50,776 nt of DNA from Microbacterium sp. SCN 70-27 (GCA_001724425.1 MEEK01000028.1:1-50776); one strand, 5' to 3'. Numbered from the stretch's first letter, positions 35,394 through 44,244 are shown. A program made the numbers and translations. Notes: generated from the sequence alone by a model not told the origin.

Positions 35394-36188
35394 ATGCGCG
35401 TCATCACGCCGCAGCAGGTGCTCCGGCGTGCTCTCGCGGCGCCGGAGTCTCCCGTCGGCGCCCTCCGCGTCACGGAGTTCCTGACCGCGCTCCCGGCGAT
35501 CGGCGCCGGCAAGCGCGACCGGATCCTCGCCGATCTCGACATCTCGCCCGTCAAGCGGCTCGGCGGGCTGGGCGTCCGTCAGCGCGCGGCACTGTCGCAG
35601 TGGCTCGACACGCGCTTCGCGCCGCACCGGCCGCGCGCCGGCCGCAGTCGCCTCGTCGTGCTGGCCGGGCCGACGGCCGTCGGCAAGGGCACCGTCGCCG
35701 CGCACATCAAGGATCACCATCCGGAGATCCTGCTGTCGGTGTCGGCGACGACGCGCGCCCCGCGACCGGGCGAGATCGACGGCGAGCACTACTTCTTCGT
35801 CGATGACGCCGAGTTCGATCGGATGATCCGCGACGGCGAACTGCTCGAACATGCCACGGTGCACAACAAGCACCGCTACGGCACCCCGAAGGCTCCCATC
35901 GAGAAGGCGCTCGCGGAGGGCCGCACGGTCCTCCTCGAGATCGATCTGCAGGGCGCCCGCCAGGTGCGCGCCGCCGCGCCCGACGCGAGCCTCGTGTTCC
36001 TGCTGCCGCCGAGCTGGGACGAACTCGTCCAGCGCCTCGTCGGCCGCGGCACGGAAGACGAGGAGGAGCGCGCCCGCCGTCTGCGCACCGCGAAGGGCGA
36101 GCTCGCCTCACAGGGCGAGTTCGACTTCCTCGTCGTCAACGACGAGGTCGCCCGCGCCGCAGCCGAGGTCGCAAGCCTCGCCCGCTGA
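35394..36188 (+). CDS. gmk: Guanylate kinase with N-terminal mIHF-like domain
   Basis: The frame gives 264 residues. The C-terminal 185 residues are guanylate kinase: P-loop LAGPTAVGKGTV, GMP-binding SVSATTRAPRPGEIDGEHYF, LLEIDLQGARQV and the lid region RGTEDEEERARRL. GMP is phosphorylated to GDP. The first 80 residues (ITPQQVLRRALAAPES, VTEFLTALPAIGAGKRDRIL, ISPVKRLGGLGVRQRAAL) match actinobacterial integration host factor mIHF, a DNA-binding nucleoid protein. The start ATG 35394 is the only one in frame, but family-like sequence continues upstream in the same frame (RERAALKQDVA) with no start codon, so the true protein probably begins at 35299 in another frame. The kinase domain is complete. 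Confidence 0.93.
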   Translation: MRVITPQQVLRRALAAPESPVGALRVTEFLTALPAIGAGKRDRILADLDISPVKRLGGLGVRQRAALSQWLDTRFAPHRPRAGRSRLVVLAGPTAVGKGTVAAHIKDHHPEILLSVSATTRAPRPGEIDGEHYFFVDDAEFDRMIRDGELLEHATVHNKHRYGTPKAPIEKALAEGRTVLLEIDLQGARQVRAAAPDASLVFLLPPSWDELVQRLVGRGTEDEEERARRLRTAKGELASQGEFDFLVVNDEVARAAAEVASLAR

Positions 36189-36220
36189 CGCGACCGGGAA
36201 TGGGCGACGGCGCGCGCTGA

Positions 36221-36226
36221 TAGAAT
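36221..36226 (+). promoter_or_regulatory. -10 box upstream of rpoZ
   Basis: TAGAAT fits the actinobacterial consensus. It lies exactly six bases before an ATG (36233) that opens a 51-codon frame overlapping rpoZ, and about 75 bases before rpoZ's own ribosome-binding site. Confidence 0.6.
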
Positions 36227-36306
36227 GATCTGATGCCGTGGCTCTCGTCCGCGCCCACACTCTCCACTCACGTTCTCCACCCGCCATCCGACTCAGGAGG
36301 TCCGCC

Positions 36307-36561
36307 ATGGCCGCTCGCGACAAGGGCATCATCGACCCGCCCATCGACGCACTGCTCGAGAAGGTCGACTCGAAGTACCAGCTGGTGATCTACGCGTCCA
36401 AGCGCGCCCGCCAGATCAACGACTACTACTCCGACCTGCACGAAGGGAATCTCTTCGACAACGTCGGTCCGCTCGTCGACTCGAGCGTCGAGGACAAGCC
36501 GCTGACCATCGCGCTGCACGAGATCCACGAGGACAAGCTGCGCCTGCGCCACGCCGAGTGA
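36307..36561 (+). CDS. rpoZ: DNA-directed RNA polymerase omega subunit
   Basis: The 84-residue subunit helps fold and assemble the beta' subunit of RNA polymerase. It has the conserved N-terminal plan: [20 protein letters not shown] and [17 protein letters not shown] (RAR/QIN motif). Start ATG 36307 has GGAGG seven bases upstream (36296-36300); a longer in-frame start at 36238 (MALVRAHT) has no Shine-Dalgarno. It follows gmk, as in most actinobacteria, but has its own promoter. Confidence 0.96.
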   Translation: MAARDKGIIDPPIDALLEKVDSKYQLVIYASKRARQINDYYSDLHEGNLFDNVGPLVDSSVEDKPLTIALHEIHEDKLRLRHAE

Positions 36562-36565
36562 CACG

Positions 36566-36602
36566 CGGATGCCTCGGAGAGTGTGACTCTTCGTGGCATC
36601 CG
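36566..36602 (+). terminator. Nested hairpin after rpoZ
   Basis: CGGATGCC (36566-36573) pairs perfectly with GGCATCCG (36595-36602); inside, AGAGT and ACTCT close a second stem over a three-base loop. It begins four bases after the rpoZ stop, as expected for a terminator or processing signal, although no U-run follows. Confidence 0.6.
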
Positions 36603-36603
36603 T

Positions 36604-36643
36604 CATGCCCGCGATTCCCGCGATGTCGGGAGCCGCGGGCATG
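36604..36643 (+). terminator. Second nested hairpin upstream of metK
   Basis: CATGCCCGCG (36604-36613) pairs with CGCGGGCATG (36634-36643), a perfect 10-bp stem; inside, CCCG (36617-36620) can pair with CGGG (36627-36630). It ends 73 bases before the metK start and begins one base after the previous hairpin. TTGTGT follows, a weak U-rich end. Terminator or leader structure for metK cannot be told apart by eye. Confidence 0.5.
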
Positions 36644-36716
36644 ATTGTGTCTGCGGGCCTTCGCCTGACGGCGCCAGGCCCCACCACCCCACCGAAGAAC
36701 CTTTGAGGAGCCGTCG

Positions 36717-37910
36717 ATGACCGCCCTGCGCCTGTTCACCTCCGAGTCCGTCACCGAGGGCCACCCGGACAAGATCTGCGACCAGATCTCCGACTCGATC
36801 CTCGATGCGCTCATCACCGCCGACCCGCACAGTCGCGTCGCGGTCGAGACCCTCGTCACGACGGGTCTCGTGCACGTCGCGGGCGAAGTGCGCACCGACG
36901 GCTACGTCGACATCCCCGGCATCGTCCGCGGGGTCGTCAACCGCATCGGGTACACCTCGAGCGAGACCGGCTTCGACGGCGACTCGTGCGGCGTCACGGT
37001 GTCGATCGGGGAGCAGTCGGGGGATATCGCCGCGGGCGTCGACACCGCCATCGAGCACCGTGAGGGCGGGTCGGCCGACCCCATCGACGAGCTCGGTGCG
37101 GGCGACCAGGGCATCATGTTCGGCTACGCCACGACCGAGACCCCGCAGCTCATGCCGATGGCGATCTGGACGGCGCACCGTCTCGCGGAACGCCTCACCG
37201 ATGCGCGCCGTTCGGGCGCGCTCGGCTTCCTCCGGCCCGACGGCAAGACCCAGGTGACCCTCGGCTACGACGGCGCGACGCCGCGCACGGTCGACACGGT
37301 CGTCCTGTCCACGCAGCACAACCCCGACATCTCGCTCGCGGCGCTCCGCGCGGCCGTGCAGGCCGAGGTGATCGACCCCGTGCTCGCGACGACGGGCCTC
37401 GACACGTCGGACGTCCGGTACGTCATCAACCCTGCGGGTCCCTTCGTCACCGGCGGCCCCAAGGGCGACGCCGGGCTCACGGGCCGCAAGATCATCATCG
37501 ACACGTACGGCGGGGCCTCGCGCCACGGCGGCGGCGCCTTCAGCGGCAAGGACCCGTCGAAGGTCGACCGCTCGGCCGCCTACGCGATGCGCTGGGTCGC
37601 GAAGAACGCCGTCGCGGCGGGCCTCGCCGAGCGCCTCGAAGTGCAGGTCGCCTACGCGATCGGCAAGGCGCAGCCGGTCGGACTGTACGTCGAGACCTTC
37701 GGCACGGGCCACGTCTCCGACGAGGTCATCACCCGTGCGATCCGCGACGTGTTCGATCTGCGCCCAAAGGCGATCATCGACGAGCTGGATCTCTTGCGCC
37801 CGATCTACGCGCAGACGGCCGCCTACGGCCACTTCGGCCGTGAGCTGCCCGAGTTCGCATGGGAGCGCACCGACCGCGTCGACGCCCTGCGCGCCGCCGC
37901 GGGTCTCTGA
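36717..37910 (+). CDS. metK: S-adenosylmethionine synthetase
   Basis: The 397-residue enzyme joins methionine and ATP to make SAM. Motifs: [20 protein letters not shown] at the start (ATP-binding), [12 protein letters not shown] (family signature 1), [20 protein letters not shown] and [19 protein letters not shown] (signature 2, P-loop-like). Start ATG 36717 has GAGGAG upstream. The product feeds methylation reactions, including rsmB and hsdM in this window. No clear SAM riboswitch is recognised in the leader, though two hairpins lie there. Confidence 0.97.
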   Translation: MTALRLFTSESVTEGHPDKICDQISDSILDALITADPHSRVAVETLVTTGLVHVAGEVRTDGYVDIPGIVRGVVNRIGYTSSETGFDGDSCGVTVSIGEQSGDIAAGVDTAIEHREGGSADPIDELGAGDQGIMFGYATTETPQLMPMAIWTAHRLAERLTDARRSGALGFLRPDGKTQVTLGYDGATPRTVDTVVLSTQHNPDISLAALRAAVQAEVIDPVLATTGLDTSDVRYVINPAGPFVTGGPKGDAGLTGRKIIIDTYGGASRHGGGAFSGKDPSKVDRSAAYAMRWVAKNAVAAGLAERLEVQVAYAIGKAQPVGLYVETFGTGHVSDEVITRAIRDVFDLRPKAIIDELDLLRPIYAQTAAYGHFGRELPEFAWERTDRVDALRAAAGL

Positions 37911-37922
37911 TCTCCCGCGATC

Positions 37923-39920
37923 ATGTCGCTCGTCGCACGGGTGCTGATCGATTCGCCCCTGCCGCAACTGGACCGGCTGTTCGACTACGCCGTCCCCGAC
38001 GCGCTCGAGTCGGCGGCCGTCGCCGGCGTCCGGGTGAAGGTGCCCCTGCGCACCGCCGGGCGCGTCGTCGAGGGCTACCTCGTCGAGGTCGTCGATGCGA
38101 GGGATGCCGCGCAGACGACGAAGCCCCTCTCGGAGCTCGACGCCGTCGTGTCGCCCGTCGCAGTCCTGACGCCCCAGCTGTACGCCCTCGCACGCAAGTG
38201 CGCCGATCGTGCGGCGGGGTCGGCGAGCGACATCCTGCGCCTCGCGATCCCGAAACGCATGGTGCGGGCGGAGAAGACCTGGCTCGCCGCCCGCGCGGAG
38301 GGCCCGCCCCGTGACGCATCCGCCGCAACGGCTGCGGGCGACCTCGATGTCGCGTGGGCCGAGTCGGTCCTCGCCCCCTTCGGCGAGCTGCCCGCCCTCC
38401 TCGCGGACCACGCGCGCCTCGCCCTCGACGCACCCCCGCGCCCCGCGCGGGATCTGCCGGTGGGGGCGTGGGCGGAGCTCCTCGCGGCGATCGCCGTCGA
38501 CACGCTCCAGCGTGGCGAGAGCACACTCCTCGTCGTGCCCGACCAGCGCGACCAGGAGCAGCTTCTCGCCGTGCTCGCGGCCCACGCGCCGGAGGACCGC
38601 GTCGTGCGGGACGATGCCCGCCGCTCGGGTCCCGAGCGCTACGCGACCTACCTGCGCCTGCTCGACGGGGAGCCCGTGATCGTCGTCGGCAACCGCTCGA
38701 CCGTCTACACGCCCGCGCCGCGCACGGGCACGGTCGTGATCTGGGACGACGGCGATCCGCTGCTCGCCGAGCCGCTCAGCCCCGGGGTCCACGCCCGGGA
38801 TGCCGCGCTCGTGCGCCAGGAGCTCGAAGGCTCGGCTCTCGTCCTCGCCGGGCACACTCGGACGACCGACGTCGAGCGGCTCGTCCAGCTCGGGTGGGTG
38901 CGCGAGGTCCGTGCGGCGCGGCGGGAGAGCCCGAGCGTCGTGCTGTCGGCCACGCGAGAGGGCGAATCCCGCGGTCAGCGGGTGCCCTCTGCCGCGTTCG
39001 CCGCCGCGCGCGACGCTCTGGTTCACGGCCCCGTGCTCGTGCAGGTCTCACGACCTGGATACTCACCCGTGCTCGTCTGCGCCCAGTGCCGCACCCCGGC
39101 GCGCTGCCCGCACTGCACGGGTCCGCTCCGCGCTCGGCGGGCGGGAGCAGCGCCGGAGTGCGCCTGGTGCGGACGATCGGTCGGTTCGTGGACGTGCCCG
39201 CACTGCGAGAGCACGCAGCTGCGGATGGCATCCTCGGGCAGCGAGCGCACGGCCGATGAGCTCGGTCGCGCGTTCCCGAACACCCGCGTCATCCTCGCCG
39301 ACGGCGATCACCCCGTGACCCGCGTCGATGCGCGCCCGGCCCTCGTCGTCGCGACGCGCGGCGCCGAGCCCCAGGCCGAGGGCGGCTACCGCACGGTGAT
39401 CCTGCTCGACGGCGATCGGATGCTCATGGCCGAGCAGCTGCGCATCGGCGAAAGCTGCCTGCGCTGGTGGTCGAACGCCGCCGCCCTCGCCGCGCCCGGT
39501 GCACCCGTGCATCTCGTCGGAGTCACGGGTCCCGTCGCACGCGCCCTCGCGACATGGACGCAGCCCGCCTACGCCCGCGCCGAACTCGCCGACCGCCTGC
39601 CGCTCCACATGCCGCCGACCGTGCGCGTCGCCTCCGTCGAGGGATCCGCGTCGAGCGTCGGCCTCGCCCTCACCGAGCTGCGTGCCGCCGTGCCTGCGCT
39701 GGATGCGACGGCCATCCTCGGGCCGGTGCCGCTCGAGGCCGGGGGAGTGCGGGCGCTCGTCCGCTTCGATTACGCGCACGGGCGCGCGGTCGCCGAGACC
39801 CTCCGCGCGGCGGTCGTCTCCGACGCGCTGCGCGGGCGCCGCGCCCGCTCGAGCGGGGACCGATTCGTGCCCCGGACTACGCTGAGAGTGCGGCTGGACG
39901 TGCCCGAGCTCGATCTGTGA
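37923..39920 (+). CDS. priA: Probable replication restart protein PriA, helicase motifs degenerate
   Basis: The 665-residue product has the PriA 3'-DNA-binding N-domain (ARVLIDSPLPQLDRLFDYAV) and the zinc-binding cysteines (CAQCRTPARCPHC and CAWCGRSVGSWTCPHC, about residues 383-425). Walker A (GxGKT/S) is absent where VVPDQRDQEQLLAVLA stands, and the DEEH box reads WDDGDPLLAE, so it should not hydrolyse ATP. This is the usual actinobacterial form of PriA, annotated as a probable restart protein. It would recognise stalled forks and help load the replicative helicase. Start ATG 37923 follows metK by 12 bases. Confidence 0.92.
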   Translation: MSLVARVLIDSPLPQLDRLFDYAVPDALESAAVAGVRVKVPLRTAGRVVEGYLVEVVDARDAAQTTKPLSELDAVVSPVAVLTPQLYALARKCADRAAGSASDILRLAIPKRMVRAEKTWLAARAEGPPRDASAATAAGDLDVAWAESVLAPFGELPALLADHARLALDAPPRPARDLPVGAWAELLAAIAVDTLQRGESTLLVVPDQRDQEQLLAVLAAHAPEDRVVRDDARRSGPERYATYLRLLDGEPVIVVGNRSTVYTPAPRTGTVVIWDDGDPLLAEPLSPGVHARDAALVRQELEGSALVLAGHTRTTDVERLVQLGWVREVRAARRESPSVVLSATREGESRGQRVPSAAFAAARDALVHGPVLVQVSRPGYSPVLVCAQCRTPARCPHCTGPLRARRAGAAPECAWCGRSVGSWTCPHCESTQLRMASSGSERTADELGRAFPNTRVILADGDHPVTRVDARPALVVATRGAEPQAEGGYRTVILLDGDRMLMAEQLRIGESCLRWWSNAAALAAPGAPVHLVGVTGPVARALATWTQPAYARAELADRLPLHMPPTVRVASVEGSASSVGLALTELRAAVPALDATAILGPVPLEAGGVRALVRFDYAHGRAVAETLRAAVVSDALRGRRARSSGDRFVPRTTLRVRLDVPELDL

Positions 39921-39967
39921 CCGCCGCCATGATCACTGCCACCGCACCGACCACACCGAGGACTCCG

Positions 39968-40900
39968 ATGCGCATCGTCTTCGCCGGAACCCCCGAGCCG
40001 GCCGTCCCGTCGCTCGCGGCGGTCGCGGCATCCACCCATGACCTCGTCGGCGTCGTGACCCGCACCGACGCGCCGCTCGGACGCAAGCGCGTCCTGACTC
40101 CGTCGCCCGTGGCGCGCGCGGCGGAGGAGCGCGGCCTGCCGATCGTGAAAGCCGACCGCCTCGATCAGGCGGCGACCGAGGCGATCGCCGCCTGGGAACC
40201 GGACCTCGGCGTCATCGTCGCCTACGGCGGTCTCGTGCGCGAGCCATTGCTCTCCGTCCCGCGCCTCGGCTGGATCAATCTGCACTTCTCCCTCCTGCCG
40301 CGCTGGCGTGGTGCCGCCCCGGTGCAGCACGCGCTCATCGCGGGCGACCGGGTCACGGGCGCGTCGGTGTTCCAGCTCGTTCCCGCCCTCGATGCGGGCG
40401 ATGTCTTCGGCGAGCTCCGCTATTCCGTGCCGCGCGGTGCCACCGCAGGCGAGGTGCTCGCGGACCTCGCAGGTGCAGGTGCGACGCTCCTCACGGACGT
40501 CGTGGACGCGATCGCGGCGGGTACCGCCGTCGCGACCCCCCAGCAGGGCGAGGCGACGCTCGCACCCAAGCTCACCCTCGCGGACGGCGCACTCGATGTG
40601 ATGGCCTCCGCCGACGCCGTCCTCGACCGCTTCCGCGGCACGACGCCGGAGCCCGGCGCCCATGTCTCCCTCGGCGGGCAGCGCCTCAAGGTGCTGGGCG
40701 CGCACCGCGGCCCGGACGTGCCGCTCGCCCCCGGCGCATTCGCCCTGCACGAGCGGCTCGTCCTTCTCGGCACGGGTTCGGGCACGATCGCGCTGACCAC
40801 GGTGCAACCGGCCGGGCGAGGCGCGATGAACGCGGGGGACTGGTGGCGGGGCCTTCGCACCGAGACGCCGCGGGTCGACCTCCCCGAGGCTCTGTCATGA
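39968..40900 (+). CDS. fmt: Methionyl-tRNA formyltransferase
   Basis: The 310-residue enzyme formylates initiator Met-tRNA with 10-formyl-THF. The N-terminal formyltransferase domain has IVFAGTPEPAVPSLAAV, then INLHFSLLPRWRGAAPVQHA (conserved Asn-x-His and SLLP motif) and LDAGDVFGE; the C-terminal tRNA-binding domain starts about residue 205. Start ATG 39968 (MRIVFAG) matches family starts; an ATG at 39929 would add a nonconserved tail. The stop overlaps rsmB (ATGA). Confidence 0.95.
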   Translation: MRIVFAGTPEPAVPSLAAVAASTHDLVGVVTRTDAPLGRKRVLTPSPVARAAEERGLPIVKADRLDQAATEAIAAWEPDLGVIVAYGGLVREPLLSVPRLGWINLHFSLLPRWRGAAPVQHALIAGDRVTGASVFQLVPALDAGDVFGELRYSVPRGATAGEVLADLAGAGATLLTDVVDAIAAGTAVATPQQGEATLAPKLTLADGALDVMASADAVLDRFRGTTPEPGAHVSLGGQRLKVLGAHRGPDVPLAPGAFALHERLVLLGTGSGTIALTTVQPAGRGAMNAGDWWRGLRTETPRVDLPEALS

Positions 40901-42294
40901 GCTCGGACGCACGCGCCGAACGGCGTGCGCCCGCCGCGGCCGGGCGCACCCCGCGATGGGTCGCGTACGACACGCTCCGGGCGGTGCACACCTCCGACGC
41001 ATACGCGAACCTGCTTCTTCCGCGTGCGCTCGGGCGGGCCGGCATCTCGGGGGCGGAGGCGGCGCTCGCGACGGAGCTCACCTACGGCACCCTCCGCCGC
41101 GAGGGCACCTACGACGCGATCATCGCGGATGCCGCGGGGCGCCCGGCCGACAGGATCGACCCGGCGGTCCTCGACGCCCTCCGCCTCGGCGCGCACCAAC
41201 TCCTGTCGATGCGCACGCCCTCGCACGCCGCCGTCAACGAAACCGTCCGGCAGGTCCGCCAGGCCGCGGGTAAGCCCGCCTCGGGATTCGCGAACGCGGT
41301 GCTGCGGCGCGTGTCGGAGCGAACGCCGGAGGAGTGGCTCGACCGTCTCGACAACACTGCGCGCTCGGAGGACGAGCGCCTCGGACTGCGCTACGCGCAC
41401 CCCGTGTGGGTCATCCGCGCGTTCCGGCGCGCCCTCGCCGCGGAAGGTCGCGAGGACGAGCTCGCCGCACTGCTCGACGCCGATAACGCCTCACCCGTCG
41501 TGACGCTCGCCGCCCTCCCGGGCCTCGGCGAGATCCCGGACGACGCCGCGCGGACGCCCTATTCGCCGATCGGGTTCCGCTCCGCCGGCGGCGACCCGGC
41601 ATCCCTCGTCGTGGCATCCGGCGGGCGCATCCGCGTGCAGGACGAGGGGTCGCAGCTCGCCGCGCTGGCGCTCGCACGCGCCCTCCCGGTCCGGGCGGGG
41701 GAGTCGTGGCTCGACCTGTGCGCCGCGCCGGGCGGCAAGACGGCCGTGCTCGCCTCCGAAGCACTCGCCCACGACGCCACCCTCGAAGCGAACGAGATCG
41801 CCCCGGCCCGTGCCGGGCTCGTGCGGGACTCCGTCGCGGGTGTGCCCCTCACGGTGCCCGTGTCAGAGGAGGACGGTCGCACACGTGCCGGGCGCGGCCG
41901 CTACGACCGCATCCTCGTCGACGCGCCGTGCACGGGGCTGGGTGCGCTCCGGCGGCGCCCCGAGGCGCGCTGGCGCAAACAGCCCGCGGACGTCCCGGCG
42001 CTCGCGTCGTTGCAGACGGAGCTGCTGGATGCCGCGATCGACGCCCTCGCTCCCGGCGGCGTCGTCGCCTACGTGACCTGCTCGCCCCACCTCGCGGAGA
42101 CGGCCGGCATCGTCAGCGAGACCCTGCGTACCCGCGGCGGCGAGATCGAGGAACTGGATGCCCGCGCGGTCGTGGCATCCGTCTCCACGACGCCGATCGA
42201 TCTGCCGGATGTCGCCGGCACGGGTCGCGCCCAGCTGTGGCCGCACCGCCACGGCACCGACGCGATGTCGATCTCGCTGCTGCGCCGACGCTGA
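40897..42294 (+). CDS. rsmB: 16S rRNA (cytosine-5) methyltransferase RsmB
   Basis: The 465-residue product has the NusB-like N-terminal RNA-binding domain (ARWVAYDTLRA-like start; AALATELTYGTLRREGTYDA) and the RsmB/NOP methyltransferase domain: SAM-binding LDLCAAPGGKTAVLASEAL, motif IV DAPCTGLGALRRRPEARW and the catalytic TCSPHLAET. It methylates C967 (E. coli numbering) in 16S rRNA. The start overlaps the fmt stop by four bases, so the two are coupled. Confidence 0.94.
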   Translation: MSSDARAERRAPAAAGRTPRWVAYDTLRAVHTSDAYANLLLPRALGRAGISGAEAALATELTYGTLRREGTYDAIIADAAGRPADRIDPAVLDALRLGAHQLLSMRTPSHAAVNETVRQVRQAAGKPASGFANAVLRRVSERTPEEWLDRLDNTARSEDERLGLRYAHPVWVIRAFRRALAAEGREDELAALLDADNASPVVTLAALPGLGEIPDDAARTPYSPIGFRSAGGDPASLVVASGGRIRVQDEGSQLAALALARALPVRAGESWLDLCAAPGGKTAVLASEALAHDATLEANEIAPARAGLVRDSVAGVPLTVPVSEEDGRTRAGRGRYDRILVDAPCTGLGALRRRPEARWRKQPADVPALASLQTELLDAAIDALAPGGVVAYVTCSPHLAETAGIVSETLRTRGGEIEELDARAVVASVSTTPIDLPDVAGTGRAQLWPHRHGTDAMSISLLRRR

Positions 42295-42304
42295 CGACCG
42301 CCGC

Positions 42305-42310
42305 TAGGGT
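42305..42310 (+). promoter_or_regulatory. -10 box of rpe, leaderless
   Basis: TAGGGT is followed by exactly six bases before the GTG start at 42317; no Shine-Dalgarno is present. This is a pattern of leaderless transcription. Confidence 0.6.
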
Positions 42311-42316
42311 GGGGGC

Positions 42317-42982
42317 GTGCCCGACGTCCGCATCAATCCCAGCATCCTCTCCGCCGACTTCGTCAACATGGAGGCCGATCTCGCCCGCATCGCGGGCGCG
42401 GATTTCGTGCACGTCGACGTCATGGACAACCACTTCGTCCCGAATCTGACGTTCGGGCCGCAGATGGTCCGGCGCGTGCAGGAGACGAGTCCTGTGCCCC
42501 TCGACGTGCATCTCATGATCACCGACCCCGACCGATGGGCGCCCGGGTACGCCGAGCTCGGCGCAGCCTCCGTGACGTTCCACCTCGAGGCGGCCGCCGA
42601 GCCCGTCGCACTGGCGCGGCGCCTCCGGCAGATCGGATCCCGCGCGGGTGTCGCCGTCAAGCCTGCGACCCCCGTCGAGGGGCTGTTCGACGTGCTCGAC
42701 GAGTTCGACCAGATCCTCGTGATGACGGTCGAGCCCGGCTTCGGCGGGCAATCGTTCATGGCCGACCAGATGCCCAAGCTCGCGCTCCTGCGCGACGAGG
42801 CGCGGCGCCGCGGATCGCAGGTGTGGCTGCAGGTCGACGGCGGCATCTCCGCATCGACGATCGCCCAGGCGGCCGAAGCCGGCGCCGACACGTTCGTGGC
42901 GGGGTCCGCCGTGTTCGGAGCGGATGATCCGGGGCGCGCGATCGCGGCGCTGCGCAGCGAGGCATCCGCCCACGTGCATTGA
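42317..42982 (+). CDS. rpe: Ribulose-phosphate 3-epimerase
   Basis: The 221-residue TIM-barrel enzyme interconverts ribulose 5-phosphate and xylulose 5-phosphate. Motifs: INPSILSADFVNMEADL at the start, FVHVDVMDNHFVPNLTFGP (metal-binding His and Asp), DVHLMITDP, TVEPGFGGQSF and QVDGGISAST (second catalytic Asp). GTG 42317 is used as the start. It has its own leaderless promoter and faces glsA. Confidence 0.96.
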   Translation: MPDVRINPSILSADFVNMEADLARIAGADFVHVDVMDNHFVPNLTFGPQMVRRVQETSPVPLDVHLMITDPDRWAPGYAELGAASVTFHLEAAAEPVALARRLRQIGSRAGVAVKPATPVEGLFDVLDEFDQILVMTVEPGFGGQSFMADQMPKLALLRDEARRRGSQVWLQVDGGISASTIAQAAEAGADTFVAGSAVFGADDPGRAIAALRSEASAHVH

Positions 42983-43009
42983 GCCGGAGATGACTCCGGG
43001 CGGCGACGT

Positions 43010-44188
43010 CTACGCGGGGGAGTCGACGCGGATGTGACCGCCGCGCACCGCGAGTTCATCGCGGATCGCCTCGAGGGCCGCCGGATGCACTCGCGTCAGG
43101 CCGGTGAGGTCGACGACGACCTCGGCATCCCGATCGACGCGTTCGAGGCTGCGCAGAGCGGAGAGCAGGTGCTCGGCGCCGCTGAATGAGAGCTCGCCCT
43201 CCAGCGCCAGGCGCACGACGCCGTCCTCGCCCCGGTCCACGGAGATCGCGGGCAGGGCGATGCTCTCGTGCTGCTCGAACACATGCAGGCCCAGCGTCTC
43301 GGACAATCGCTCGAGCACGAGCTGACCGCGATGACTGTTGCCGAAGGAGTCCAGTCGCGGGCTGAACACCCCCACGCCGAACTGGGAGGGGCTGAGGGCG
43401 AGCAGGCCGCCGGACACCCCGCTCTTGGTCGGCAGACCGACGCGCATCAGCCACGAGCCGGATGCGTCGTACATCCCGCAGCTCGTCATGACCGCGCTGA
43501 CGTCGCGTGCGGTCCGCTCCGACACCACCTGCTCACCTGTGACGGGGTTGCGTCCTCCGAAGGCGAGCGTGCCGGCCATCACCGCAAGATCACGGACCGT
43601 CACCAGCGTCGCGCACTGACGGAAGTAGGCCTCGACGACGTCATGCGCCGATCCCGACACCAGGCCGTACGAGCGCAGCAGATGCGCCAGCGCACGATTG
43701 CGCTCGCCCGTGGCCGCTTCCGACGCGTACACCGCCTCATCCACCGCGAGCTCGCGCCCCGCGAAACGCGAGAGCCCGGCGCGAATGCGCGCCGAGCGGG
43801 TGAGCGGGTCCGCGTCGCCGACGAGGCCGGTCGCCGCGATGGCTCCCGCGTTGATGAGCGGATTGGCGGGGCGGCCGGTCCCTGCTTCGAGGCTGATCGC
43901 GTTGAACGGTTCACCGCTCGGCTCGACGCCGACATACCGCAGCACGTCGTCGCGGCCGCGCTCCTCGAGAGCCAGGGCGAAGACGAAGGGCTTCGAGATC
44001 GACTGGATGGTGAAGGCCACCTCCGCGTCACCGACCCCGATGGCCTGGCCGCGTGGTCCGACGACGGCCAGGGCCAACGGATCGGGGGCTGCGCTGGCGA
44101 GCTCGGGGATGTAGTCGGCGACCGCCCCGGCGTCGTGGTCCCGCACCGTGTCGAGCAGCGTGGCCAGCATTCCCCGGATCGGATCCAT
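43010..44188 (-). CDS. glsA: Glutaminase A with C-terminal STAS domain
   Basis: The 392-residue product joins a serine-beta-lactamase-like glutaminase (residues about 10-300) to a STAS domain (about 320-390). Ser63-x-x-Lys66 in TIQSISKPFVF is the catalytic pair; other blocks are LEAGTGRPANPLINAGAIAA, AVYASEAATGERNRALAHLL and PTKSGVSGGLLAL. The STAS part (LALEGELSFSGAEHLLSALR; EVVVDLTGLTRVHPAAL) resembles anti-sigma antagonist and transporter domains. It deamidates glutamine to glutamate. Start ATG 44188 has TAGTGT six bases before it; a second ATG seven codons in is possible. Confidence 0.93.
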   Translation of the reverse strand: MDPIRGMLATLLDTVRDHDAGAVADYIPELASAAPDPLALAVVGPRGQAIGVGDAEVAFTIQSISKPFVFALALEERGRDDVLRYVGVEPSGEPFNAISLEAGTGRPANPLINAGAIAATGLVGDADPLTRSARIRAGLSRFAGRELAVDEAVYASEAATGERNRALAHLLRSYGLVSGSAHDVVEAYFRQCATLVTVRDLAVMAGTLAFGGRNPVTGEQVVSERTARDVSAVMTSCGMYDASGSWLMRVGLPTKSGVSGGLLALSPSQFGVGVFSPRLDSFGNSHRGQLVLERLSETLGLHVFEQHESIALPAISVDRGEDGVVRLALEGELSFSGAEHLLSALRSLERVDRDAEVVVDLTGLTRVHPAALEAIRDELAVRGGHIRVDSPA

Positions 44189-44194
44189 GGCTCG

Positions 44195-44200
44195 ACACTA
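44195..44200 (-). promoter_or_regulatory. -10 box of glsA, leaderless
   Basis: TAGTGT on the minus strand lies six bases before the glsA ATG. With the hisE -10 on the plus strand at 44233 it forms a compact divergent promoter pair. Confidence 0.55.
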
Positions 44201-44232
44201 GCCGCGCGCGCGGGGGAGGACCGAGGGACCGG

Positions 44233-44238
44233 TAGCCT
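44233..44238 (+). promoter_or_regulatory. -10 box of the his/trp operon, leaderless
   Basis: TAGCCT is followed by six bases and then the hisE GTG at 44245. No Shine-Dalgarno is visible, so a leaderless message is expected. Confidence 0.6.
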
Positions 44239-44244
44239 GTCAGG

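Noticed and set aside
36644..36716. SAM riboswitch directly before metK
   Set aside because: The known SAM-I/IV core motifs could not be recognised; only the two hairpins are supported.
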